The translations under genes were made by a program, and so were the position numbers. A stretch of DNA of 64,000 nucleotides. Origin: Chalara sp. BL73. Lineage: Eukaryota > Ascomycota > Leotiomycetes > Helotiales. The stretch spans positions 2,110,501 through 2,174,500 of the forward strand of contig CAKJVC010000010.1 in NCBI GenBank assembly GCA_918026815.1, in the 5' to 3' direction. The notes under the pieces were generated by a model. It had not been told where the DNA came from. It saw only the letters and a program-made list of their open reading frames with translations, and did no database searches. Shown piece after piece: positions 46,535 through 57,112 of the stretch. The first letter of the stretch is position 1; each line of letters begins with the position of its first letter.

Positions 46535-47439
46535 GTAAGCCGATTCCTGACAGGTTGCGTGTCAGCCAGTCTACCTACCAGCCTTAGAATTGCCAGCATG
46601 TTTGATCGACTCGTAGCTCGTTCCTTTTTTGCCCATAGCCGCCTTCACACAGACTGCTTGAATGTAGCTAGATGACGTGCTGCAGTTCTGGGGATTTGAT
46701 TGGTGTTTACGTTAGAATCTATGCCACTGTCACGCCATGTTGCTTGGTGATCGGCGTTGATGAGGCTGGTAAAACTATTGAATATCGGCAGTGGAGGCAG
46801 CCGTTCTGCGCAATACTTGCATCGGATCAACTCCCATTCGCGGAATTGTACCGCACCATGGTCTGGCCACAACCAGGGGAGTGGTCAGTTGGGGATGCAG
46901 GCATTCGAATGCGCTAGCCGTTAGCCCAACCTCGCCCTTTTTCCTTTTGTTTAACCCATAGATGGCCAATCATACTCCCTAATCATCGCTGAACAAGAGA
47001 TAAGGAAGTACAAATGTGCGGTAGCGAGAGAAGGGTAATTTGTAAACTGGACTGGTACAGCTTCTTGCCGAATTGATCAGATTACAGGCACTCCCACCCT
47101 ATCACCACAATGGCGTCTGACCACTGTTGTCGATCAATGATATAGCATCCAGTGTCTTATTCCGATTAATCCGATGGCGATTTTCCGAGTACCGAAACAT
47201 GCTTACTTTGGCGGCGCCTTGGAGATGATGTGGCCAAAAATGATTCGCTCACTTACCGATCGAATGGACAGAGCACATCTTATAAACAGCCTGTCTCCTA
47301 CATTACTCTTTTACAATATTAGCCAATTCTCTAGACGACTGTATTGCGAGTACTGTCTTAAAATTAGCAGTGCCAAAGCAAGGACCGCACGGCGTGCATG
47401 CACGCACCTCCTAATTTGCGCAAAGTTTAAAACTCCAAA
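46535..47439. other. Intergenic, upstream region of the micro-exon HET gene
   Basis: A 91-codon plus frame at 47174-47449 has no domain. Its frame is incompatible with the downstream gene, because splicing at 47446 from this frame would be in the wrong phase. The promoter of the next gene should lie here. Confidence 0.4.
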
Positions 47440-50400
47440 ATGGAGGTAAGCCGACAGGCTGTGAAGTGTTATATTTTGAACTGATAGCGGTTTCTAAAAT
47501 TCTATAGGAGGAGGTAAGAAAGTTCGTCGGAGTTTGGATAGCTAGAGTTAATAGCTGACCGCATCTTCTTGATAATCACAGCGTGTAAGTGAACCTTCCT
47601 ATAGAATAATGTATTGAATTGCCAGCTAAGTACGTGATTTTAACGGCTACAGCGTGTAAGTGGACCCCGTTACGAAAGAGCGTACTAAATAGATAACTAA
47701 CCGCGTATTCTTGAGAATTATAGTATGTAAGTGGACCTGGCCAGAGAGTAATACTAGATTGCCAGCTAAGTACGTCCTCTTGACGGCTGTAGCATGTAGG
47801 TAGATCGCACTAAGAAAGGGTATACTGAATAAGTAGCTGACCGCGTATTCTTGACGGTTGTAGTGGGTAAGTAGACTCTGCTTGAGGATAGTGTGCTAAA
47901 AAAATAGCTGACTACGTGTTTTTAATGGGTGTAGCATGTAAGTAGACTTTGTTCGAGAATAGTATACTAAATAAATAGCTGATTACGTGTTTTTAATAAC
48001 TGTAGGGTGTAAGTAAACTATGTTCACAAATAGTATACTAGATAAATAGCTGATTACGTGTTTTTAATGGCTGTAGGAAGTAAGTAAACTCTGCTCGAAA
48101 TAGTATGCTTAATAAATAGCTGACTACGCGTTTTTGGCGGTTGTAGTGGGCAAGTGAACTTTGCTTGAAAATAGTATATTGAATAAATAGCTGACTACGT
48201 GTTTTTAATGGCTGTAGGAAGTAAGTAGACTCTGCTCGAAATATTATGCCGAATAAATAGCTTACTACGTGTTTTTAATGGCTGTAGTATGTAAGTAGAC
48301 TTTGCTTAAAAATATTATGCTGAATAAATAGCTAACTACGTGTTTTTAATGAGTGTAGCTTGTAAGTATACTTTGCTTAAAAATGGTATACTAAATAAAT
48401 AGCTAACTACGTGTTTTTAATGGCTGTAGCCTGTAAGTAAACTCTGCTTGAGATATATGTTGAATAAATAGCTGACTATGTGTTTTTAATGGCTGTAGCG
48501 TGTAAGTAGACTCTGCTTGAGAATAGTATGCTGAATAAATATCTGACTACATGTTTTTAATGGATGTAGCTCGTAAATAAACTATATTCGAGAATAGTAT
48601 ACTAAATAAATAGCTGATTATGTGTTTTTAATGGTTGTAGGATGTAAGTAAACTCTGTTCAAAAATAGTATACTAGATAAATAGCTGATTACGTGTTTTT
48701 AATGGCTGTAGAAAGTAAGTAAACTCTGCTCGAGATAGTATGCTTAATAAATAGCTGAATACGTGTTCTTAACGGTTGTAGTGGGTAAGTAAACTCTGCT
48801 TGAGAATAGTATGCTTAATAAATAGCTGACTACATGTTTCCAATGGCTGTAGGAAGTAAGTAAACTCTATTCAAGATAGTATATTAAATAAATAACTGAC
48901 TACGTGTTTTTAATGGCTGTAGCGTGTAAGTAAACTTTGCTTGAAAATATTATGCTAAATAAATAGCTAATTACGTGTTTTTAATGGCTGTAGCCTGTAA
49001 GTAAACTATGTTCGAAAATAGTATACTAGATAAATAGCTGACTACGTGTTTTCAATGGCTGTAGCGTGTAAGTAGACTATGTTCGAAAATAGTATACTAA
49101 ATAAATAGCTGACTACGTGTTTTTAATGGCTGTAGCCTGTAAGTAAACTCTGCTTGAGATATATGTTGAATAAATAGCTGACTATGTGTTTCTTATGGCT
49201 GTAGCGTGTAAGTAGACTTTGTTTGAGAATAGTATGCTGAATAAATATCTGACTACATGTTTTTAATGGCTGTAGCTCGTAAGTAAACTATATTCGAGAA
49301 TAGTATACTGGATATATAGCTGACTACGTGTTTTTAATGGCTGTAGCCTGTAAGTAGACTACGTTCGAAAATAGTATACTAGATAAATAGCTGACTACGT
49401 GTTTTTAATGGCTGTAGGAAGTAAGTAAACTTTGCTTGAAAATAGTATACTGGATAAATAGCTGACTGCCTGTTTTTAATGGCTGTAGCGTGTAAGTGGA
49501 TTTTGTTCGAGAATAGTTGTAACAACAGAGGGCAACAGGAGGGATTGCAATATAACAGGTAAGAACACGCGACTGCAATGTAATTGAAACAGTGATGTAT
49601 TGATATCAAAAGTATGCTTGTCAGTCTAGTAGAGAAACTCAAGCTTGCCTTCCTTCAGGAAGCTCTAGCTGTTCCTTATATCCTTTCAACTGTGCTGTAG
49701 CTGTATGCCTGTGGCTGCTGTAGCTGTTATGATATCCGTCTCTAACCGGCCCTGGCTGTTACACTGGCTGTTACAACAGTATGCTAAATAAATAGCTGAC
49801 TACGTGTTTTTAATGGCTGTAGCGTGTAAGTAGACTCTTCTTAAAATATTATGCTAAATGAATAGCTAACTATGTATTTTTAATGGCTGTAGCATGTAAG
49901 TAAACTCTGTTCGAGATAGCGTGCTTAATAAATAGCTGACCACGTGTTCTTGACGGTTGTAGCCTGTAAGTAGACTACGTTCGAAAATAGTATATTAAAT
50001 ACATAGCTGACTACGTGTTTTTAATGGCTGTAGTATGTAAGTAAACTCTGTTCAAAAATAGTATACTAGATAAATAGCTGATTACGTGTTTTTAATGGCT
50101 GTAGGAAGTAAGCAAACTTTGCTCGAAATAGTATGCTTAATAAATAGCTGACTACGTGCTTTTAATGGCTGTAGCGTGTAAGTAAACTTTGCTCGAAATA
50201 GTATGCTGAATAAATAGCTGATTACGTGTTTTTAATGGCTGTAGTATGTAAGTAGATTTTTGCTTGAAAATAGTATGCTGAATGAATAGCTGATTACGTG
50301 TTTTTAATGGCTGTAGAAAGTAAGTAGACTCTGCTTGAAAATAGTATGCTGAATAAATAGCTGACTACATGTTTTAACGGCTGTAGTATGTACGTAAACT

Positions 50401-53400
50401 TCGCTCTAGAATAGCATACTAGATAAGTAGCTGACTATATACTTTAACGGCTGTAGGGTGTAAGTAGGCCCTACTCGAAAGTATTATACTAAATGGATAG
50501 CTAATCTTGATTTTCTAATTATTATAGCTGGTTAGTAAGCCCTGCTAGAGAAACTTTAATGATAATAACTATGTTTCTTCTACCGTTATAGAATGTAAGT
50601 ATATGCTAATGTAGAGTGACTCGCTAGTTAAATGGCTAACTGTATCCTTTTATGGCTATAGGATGTAAATAAACCCACATGAACTATTATATCAGATGAA
50701 TAGCTAACTCCACCTTAACGGTAATAGAGGGTAAGTAAACTCGGCCAAAATGAAGCATGGATCTTTATTAGCTAATTATACCTTCCTTGCCTTTATATAG
50801 ATTGTAAGTGGAAAGTATTTTAGTGCTATAATTTTATACTTGCCTATTATCTAACTATAACTTCTAATGACGGATAGGAAGTAAGTTAAGTAATAACGAG
50901 ATTCCCGTTTAAATTAATGTATTTGAACCCTTTTAATTAGTCTAGGCTGTAAGTAAACCCTGTTTAAGCAATATATATTTATATCTAAATTACTAACACT
51001 GCCTTTTTTTAAATGTAGGTTGTAAGTAAAGCCGCTTCCAATATACCTTCCTATCGACTTTTAGCTGATATTGCCTCCTTACGATTAGAAAGTGAGTACC
51101 CCCAGCTAGGGCTGCCTCTCTATATATTGTTGCTAATTCTCGCCTTCCTACTATTATAGACTGTAAGCCATTTCTGATACAGTAGATCTTTCTCCTAAAA
51201 TTATCACTGACCGCGCCGCCTTAACTATTGCAGGGAGTAAGTGATTTCATCGGGGTGTATATATCAACTTCTTGAGATGGTAGCTGATTGTACCTATTTG
51301 GCGGCGGGTGCAGCTGGTAAGTTAAGGAAACCAGGCCAGAGCAATTCTCTTGTCGCACTAATTAATTGTGCCTCCTTATGATCGTAGGAAGTAAGTAAAC
51401 TCTGGAATCAGCCACATTCTTATCTGAAGCTTACCACACACTTCGGTAGCTGTATAGATTCGGAGACACGCCAACGGAAGATGAGGAAGTATCGGACTTG
51501 GCTATCCATTTTGCGAAGCAGCACCTCCATTCCCATTCGAGATCTGAAATGTCATTCAGGCTGTGCGACTTGTGCATTAGTATCCCTACTAAGTGGCTGC
51601 TCGAATCACCAAAAAACGGCTATACTCTTTTTAAGAATGGACGAGAGCTAAGGGAGTCTGAAAAAACATGCGACCTCTGCGGGTTGATCTGCGAGTTGAC
51701 ACTCCGATCCCACCGTAGTCTAGATTACGTGCAGAAAGTCAACATTGGTATTGAGCCACGATTCTTGATTATCGAAGCCGTAATTGGCGGTACGGTCAAA
51801 CACAGTTTTCTGAGACTCTGTGCAGATCCGGGTAGGTGGCATCTTTCAATGTCCTGATCTCCACGCATTCGCTTAGATTTATTCTAACTGTGATTAGACT
51901 CAGAAGCCGCAAGTATGGGTATTGGAGTGGGACTTCCACTCTTACTTGAAATGGGTACGGAACGGAATTTTTCCCTGCTTCGTGAATGGCTTCAAGACTG
52001 CGACAAGAGTCACAGCGATCATAGATATGATTCTGCCAACAAAAAATTGCCGACAAGACTACTCGACGTTGGAGATTCGAAAAACTCGGAGAGGCTACTT
52101 CTTTACGATACCAATGAGAAACGAGGAGAGGACATTGAATGGAAAAATTACATTGCCTTGTCTCATTGCTGGGGGGGCGCCACGCCGCTTTGTACCGAGA
52201 AAAGCACTATTGAGGCTCACCGCAAAGCAATGAAGTTCGAGGACTTACCGAAATTGTTTCAAGATGCTGTGACGGTTACTCGAAATCTTGGAATGCAGTT
52301 TCTCTGGATCGATTCACTTTGCATAATTCAGGACGATGAAGACGATTGGCAACGTGAAGCAAAACGCATGCAGGATATTTTTGCTTCTGCGTACTGCACC
52401 ATCGCCGCCTCCACTGCCAAGAACTCGAAGGAACACTTTCTCCCTCGGATTGGCAAAAGGGTTGTCAAGCTTGTGGACAATAGCACAGGCACTTCATTCA
52501 ACATCTACGCTTGTGAAGTCGGCGGAAGTTTTAATGACGATGTAGAAAAGGGAGAACTGAACAAACGCGGCTGGGTGTTACAAGAGCGAGCCTTATCACC
52601 TCGGACCATCCATTTCGCCGCAACCTACACGTACTGGGAGTGCGGATCTGTGATCCGTTGCGATAACCTGACTCAAATGGTTAAGTGAGTGTTGTTTCGT
52701 ATGGTCAGATCTCATAATTGTCCTTTGTTCATATATCCCCAATCCATTCGCGCCGATTTCATAATCTAACGTATTTTCTCAATGGAGCAAAGGCCTTCAA
52801 ACTTGCTTAGCAGTTCTCGGTTCCCAATGATGACTGCAGGGCCACCTTCAGGAGGTGCAGTCTTTGCATTCGAAGATATCTTTGCCAGATACTCGCAACG
52901 CGCCCTTACACGCAAAACAGACCGACCATATGCAATTGCCGGACTAGAACATAGACTGGAGCAATTCTACTGGACGAAAAGTTCGCATGGCATTATTCAC
53001 CGTTTCCTCGGCAAAAGCTTGCTTTGGCAACGGTCCGACAAGGCGTTGGAGGAAATAAAAGATTGCAAGATGGAGGTAGTCCCATCGTGGTCGTGGATGA
53101 GATATGAAGGGAAGATTTGTTATGGAAATATTCCCGCAATCAACACAAGCTGGGATCGAAGTATCGAGCTTATCCCTACCAGCTTGAACGGTCCAGCTCA
53201 GTACAAACTAGTGGGTTCAGTGGCGCAAATTTTGCCAAGTTGCAGCATTACACTGATGCCTGACACAACCTGCAAAATAAAATGCACCGAAGTTACCGTC
53301 GGATGCATTAGATTTGACAATGAAAACCAACTCGACGTTGGACATCTGGGATGCATTGTTCTCGCGCGGCATAAACCCAACGGCTGGAACGAAATTAGTC

Positions 53401-53597
53401 AAGAGAGTTGGAAAAAGTTTGCACGTGTTTCTTGGGATGAGCAGTTCGAATCAGGTATTCTTTTTTACGTCCTGGTTGTCTCATATGCCGCTCTCGGGCA
53501 GGCATGCGAAGTAGCGTCCCAAAGGCTGGGTGTGGCAGTTATCCAGGGTGAATATCTTTCATTCGGTGAGCCGCCGCGACGTCTGGAGATGTTCTAG
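47440..53597 (+). CDS. HET-domain protein whose N-terminus is encoded by 51 single-codon micro-exons
   Basis: Proposed model: ATG GAG (47440-47445), GAG GAG (47508-47513), 51 exons of 3 nt (47582 to 51390), then exons 51450-51831, 51904-52684 and 52793-53597. The sum is 2133 nt, exactly 710 codons plus stop. The HET core starts near residue 265 (YIALSHCWGG, FLWIDSLCIIQDDEDDW, FASAYCTIAAS, RGWVLQERALSPRTIHF). A Cys-rich stretch (LCDLC, TCDLCGLIC) precedes it, and a C-terminal region (DRPYAIAGLEHRL, VPSWSWMRYEG) completes a normal HET protein. A TAA lies just upstream of the ATG in the same frame. The final array acceptor at 51449 is the only one that enters the HET frame. The three large exons are secure; use of the array exons is inferred from signals and frame and needs RNA evidence. 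The likely role is non-self recognition or cell-death signalling in the cytoplasm. Confidence 0.72.
47582..51390 (+). repeat. Tandem array of about 70-bp units, each an intron plus one codon
   Basis: Triplet exons start at 47582, 47653, 47724, 47793, 47864, 47935, 48006, 48077, 48147, 48218, 48288, 48359, 48430, 48499, 48570, 48641, 48712, 48782, 48853, 48923, 48994, 49065, 49136, 49205, 49276, 49347, 49418, 49489, 49823, 49893, 49963, 50034, 50105, 50175, 50245, 50317, 50387, 50457, 50528, 50592, 50662, 50728, 50801, 50878, 50946, 51019, 51089, 51160, 51234, 51314 and 51388. Each is preceded by TAG or CAG and followed by GTAAGT or a tolerated variant. A typical intron reads GTAAGTAAACTCTGCT ... 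AATAGCTGACTACGTG TTTTTAATGGCTGTAG. Nineteen different triplets occur, none a stop. Encoded residues: 10 Arg, 7 Glu, 5 each of Pro, Tyr and Leu, 3 each of His, Trp, Gly and Lys, 2 Asp, and one each of Asn, Ile, Ala, Val and Thr. Confidence 0.93.
49518..49775. mobile_element. Solo LTR inside one intron of the array
   Basis: The segment begins TGTAACA and ends TGTTACA, is flanked by ATAGT on the left and ACAGT on the right, and interrupts an otherwise normal array intron (49492-49822). It matches the longer copy at 15539-16119. The donor, branch-site region and acceptor of the host intron remain on either side. Confidence 0.75.
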
Positions 53598-53924
53598 GGA
53601 ACTAAACAAGAAGCTAAAATGTTCCAAACCATATGATCTTCTGAATGCAAGGTGGGGGCTATTCCTTGATAACTCAATTGTTTGGAGATATAATAAAGCC
53701 TATGTTTGCAATATCCTGTTCCGACTTCCGTCCAACCTCCAAGTTATCTCTCTCCGCATTCTTGCTCAGACCAGAATCATTCCATGATTCTGTATCAATT
53801 GCTCTTAATGAGGAACTTACTAGAGATATCACTTCTGGCCCTTTTGCGACGTCTTCAATGACTAATAGTGAGCCGGAGGAAGAACGTCAATAGCAACATC
53901 TTTTCTTAGCTCTCAGTCAGCTTC
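53598..53924. other. Spacer with transposon-like coding traces
   Basis: Frames here (for example NEELTRDITSGPF) may be the upstream part of the hAT-like fragment that follows. No gene is supported. Confidence 0.3.
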
Positions 53925-54177
53925 TACTACCGAAGAGTGTGATTTTGATAAGAACCGCGGTTCTGATGTGTATAATCACCAAGTTAACCCATATCCCCAG
54001 TTCGTACACCGCGATAGTAAAGGTAATAAGGTGTGGTCGTATATGCATTGCAAAAAGGCGTACAGAGTGGCAGGCGGAACTAAAATCGTTCGGTTATATA
54101 GTAGGTCTAAGCGCAGCGGTTTGAAGTTCACAGTTTGGGCCCTTAATTGCCTTTGTCTAAGGAACAAAGCTGCGTAA
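53925..54177 (+). pseudogene. hAT-type transposase BED-finger fragment
   Basis: The frame reads VWSYMHCKKAYRVAGGTKIVR after an acidic stretch, resembling the BED zinc-finger start of fungal hAT transposases. One expected cysteine is missing (YMHCKK) and no catalytic domain follows. Confidence 0.4.
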
Positions 54178-54505
54178 ATCTTGATTTCTCAGAACTGCGA
54201 TGGGTTTCTTGTAATTAATTTATAGACGTTGAAACATTTCGACTATAAATGTTGGTATCACGGGCTTACCTTCCACGGGGCAAAAGGCGCAGCTCTACTT
54301 TGTAGGCCACGCTCTTGCTCTTGATGGATATGGTAATGATTGTTGTTGTATTAGGTTCTACTTTAGATTCTACAAAATGGGGGTTGTGCGGACCACGTGA
54401 CCCGGTGGGTCGTGTGTGGATCCGTAAAACCCCTACTTCCTACAGTAAGTGTAAAGTATAATGTCTATTTCTTGCCTGGATATATAGAGGTTGACTCGGG
54501 GCAGC

Positions 54506-55739
54506 TACCGACTCGGCGTAACTGGATTTCTCACCTCCGGGGAAATTGGTCAAAGCGGGGTATAAACCGAACAACGGGTTGCGGGATCAGAAAGTAGCTT
54601 TAAGTTGGATCAAGAAGCATATCTCAGGATTTGGCGGTGATGGTTCGAATGTCACCTGGATTGGCGAGAGTGCTGGCGCCGGTAAGTTTCTCTCCTGGAC
54701 AGTAGCCCTGCACTGACCCGGCTGCAAGTTTCTGCAACCTTTCATCTGCAGTCCAAGGAGCCACTTTTCAAACGATTCATTGCTATGAGTGGTACTTCGT
54801 TGATGCTCAAGGCACTACCGCCTCCAGTCACCGAGCTTGCGTATAACTCTGTGCTTGAAGCACTTGGTGTTCAAGAACTTGGCCCAGAGGAAAGGATCAA
54901 AAAGCTTCTGGAAATGCCGATGGATGAGATTGTGGGCAAACTTGGACCTCAGATTCCCTTGGGGCCCTCCACTGATGGCGATATTATACCCAGCCGACTT
55001 TCTTTTGAAGAGGCGGGCTCGAAGGCTTCCGCCGCATTGCCGGGCAACGCTTCTGTTGAATTGCTGATTGGCGATGTTGAATTCGATGTGAGTTGCTTGA
55101 CTATGAGAGGGAGGCGGATGTATCAAGAACCACAGCTTATCATGAGAACAGGGAAGCATATTCGGCTTCATACTTCACTCCAGAAAAGCTGGTTGCGGAG
55201 CAGCATTCACCGCCTCAATCCGAAAGTCCCTCCCCGACGCGGCAGACTCGGTTTTACAAGCATACAACATCCGCTCCGACATATCCGACGACGAAGCCTT
55301 CCTAGGAATCCTCAATTTCGCCAACGATATCGCACTGCACGCCCCCACCTTGACATTTGCCAAAGGCTGGCCGGGAAAGAAGTTCGTGTACTATTTCGAT
55401 GAGCCGAATCCCTGGGACGGTCCATGGAAAGGGAGAGCTACACATGTTCTTGATGTCGCCTATCTTTTTCAGAATTACAATGATTTTTTGGGCGATGAGC
55501 AAAAGGCTGTTGCGGAGGAGTTTGCAGAGAGTTTTATTGCGTTTATTAATGGTAAGATGCCGTGGGCTGAATATGACGAGGGGAAGGCGCAAGTGATGGT
55601 TTTCGGGCCATCGAGCGAGAGGGTCGCGGACTTGAAAGTTGCGACAAGAGGGAGAAGACAGAATATTTTTGAGATTGGAAAGGTTGTTGGTTTGGATAAG
55701 TTGGCTGCTGCATGGGATGCATTTATGATGGACATGTAG
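54506..55739 (+). pseudogene. Carboxylesterase type B, N-terminally truncated and frameshifted
   Basis: The esterase body is recognisable. YRLGVTGFLTSGEIG appears first, then after a one-base shift GYKPNNGLRDQKVALSW and the nucleophile elbow GESAG. An intron (donor GTAAGT near 54683, acceptor GCAAG) leads to FHLQSKEPLFKRFIAMSGTS. A second frameshift or unresolved intron lies near 55090-55205. Then SIRKSLPDAADSVLQAYNI continues to an intact C-terminal exon (FVYYFDEPNPW, HVLDVAYLFQNYND) ending at 55739. The first 100-150 residues are absent and repeat-like sequence stands in their place. It is a dead alpha/beta-hydrolase gene. Confidence 0.8.
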
Positions 55740-55799
55740 AGAATTTTTGTGGCTAGCTATTGAAGATGACTCAAGTTTGAAATCAATCCCGAACCCTAT

Positions 55800-57057
55800 C
55801 TACAGCCCAGGAGTCTCCGCCATCCTCCAAACAACTTTCTCCCCCGAAATTTGATTCGACCTCATCATACCAAAAGCATCAAAAGCATCATGCATACCCC
55901 TCCCACCCATCCGCTTAACTCGCGGTGGCTTGTATTTCTTCCCCGCCTCCGCCAGCGTCCATTCCATAATCTTCATCAACCTTGTGGCTCCATCGCTATC
56001 TTTCGTTGCGACCCCGTCTGCAAATTTGAAGCTTGGTGCTTGCTCTGCCACAAGATTACCGTAGATAACTCCTGCAACTACCATCCTAACGTGATGATCT
56101 AGACTCTGTTTTGTTGGAGGTTGGGCCAGGGAAATAGTCCCTCCTTTTGCGACTACGGTTTCCAGAAGTGAGATATCTGTGCCGCCGACACAGTCGAATG
56201 CGTGTCTGAGCTGTTTTCCCTCCGGGATCGAGTTTTGGATCTTTGTAGCGACGTGTTGGTCTCTGTAGTCAAAACAATGGTCTGCTCCGAGAGCCTTGAG
56301 ATATTCATGTTGCTGGAAAAATCTGATTAATTATGACACAATTGCAGGTTGGAAAGAGTCTCACCTTTGGGGATGCCGTTACAATAATCGGACTACACCC
56401 ACTCAACTTCGCAAACTGAATCGCCTGGATCCCAACCTGGCTAGATCCACCACACAGCAAAATCGGCCAATCACACACTCTTCCTTCCCATGGAAGCGGG
56501 AGACTTGGACGCATTCGATTATACAACCCATCGCACGCTGTACAGACCGTCAATGGTAGAGTTGCTGCTTGCTCTTCGGTGATTGAGCTCTCGTCGAAGG
56601 ACCATGAAGTGGAAGCTTGGGCGAGAAAATACTCTTGAGAAGCGCCATATTTCGCTGGGGTGTTCTCAATTAACACATTCAAATAAAATTGTGAGATTGC
56701 CTCAGTACCTGGTCCAATTCCTCTTGCAAAGGTGACGACTTTTTGGCCTTTCTTAAATCCTGTCACGCTACTTCCGATTTCAACGATCTCGCCAACGGCG
56801 TCGAAACCCTCGATTGTATTGACTGCCCCAAATACTTCGGGATGTCTATGATTTCAATTATTAGCCTAGTATATAGAGGCTACTTTGAAAAACCGATATC
56901 GAATTTTGGAGAGAAATTGAATACTTGTAGTCTCCAGGATTCACCGCAACGCAGATGGTTTTCAACAAAAGATCCCCAGCCTCAACCTCATAATCCCCTG
57001 GCACCTCCTTAATTTCTTGGGTCGCATCTCCATTCACCAAATGGCCTTGTGAGGCAT
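55800..57057 (-). CDS. MDR-family zinc-type alcohol dehydrogenase/enoyl reductase, start possibly frameshifted
   Basis: NAD(P)H-dependent medium-chain reductase. The substrate half reads VAVNPGDYKHPEVFGAVNTIEGFDAVGEIVEIG. The nucleotide-binding half has GGSSQVGIQAIQFAKLSG and ALGADHCFDYRD, and it ends with MAETPGL. Introns are at 56846-56924 and 56313-56363/56364, both in frame. The natural start seems to be the ATG at 57055-57057 (MPHKAI), but it is one base out of frame with LVNGDATQEIKEVPGDY. This suggests a single-base deletion near 57040 or an undetected first exon; the in-frame alternative upstream has only GTG. It is convergent with the esterase relic. Confidence 0.75.
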
Positions 57058-57112
57058 GATTAAGGGGTACAGTCAAAGGCTTGAAATATATGAGAAGGGT
57101 TTCAAGAAACAC

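Noticed and set aside
46885..46945. tRNA-like stretch on the minus strand
   Set aside because: A box-A-like string and a GCATTCGAATGC hairpin are present, but no T-arm or cloverleaf can be formed.
47174..47449. 91-codon frame as first exon of the HET gene
   Set aside because: Splicing from this frame at 47446 would be phase 2 and would throw the micro-exons and the HET domain out of frame; ATG at 47440 is phase 0.
47450..51430. Plain minisatellite or CRISPR-like array
   Set aside because: Units lack a constant repeat/variable spacer layout. The invariant parts are splice signals around a fixed 3-nt gap, and distal units keep only those signals, so simple satellite DNA does not explain it.
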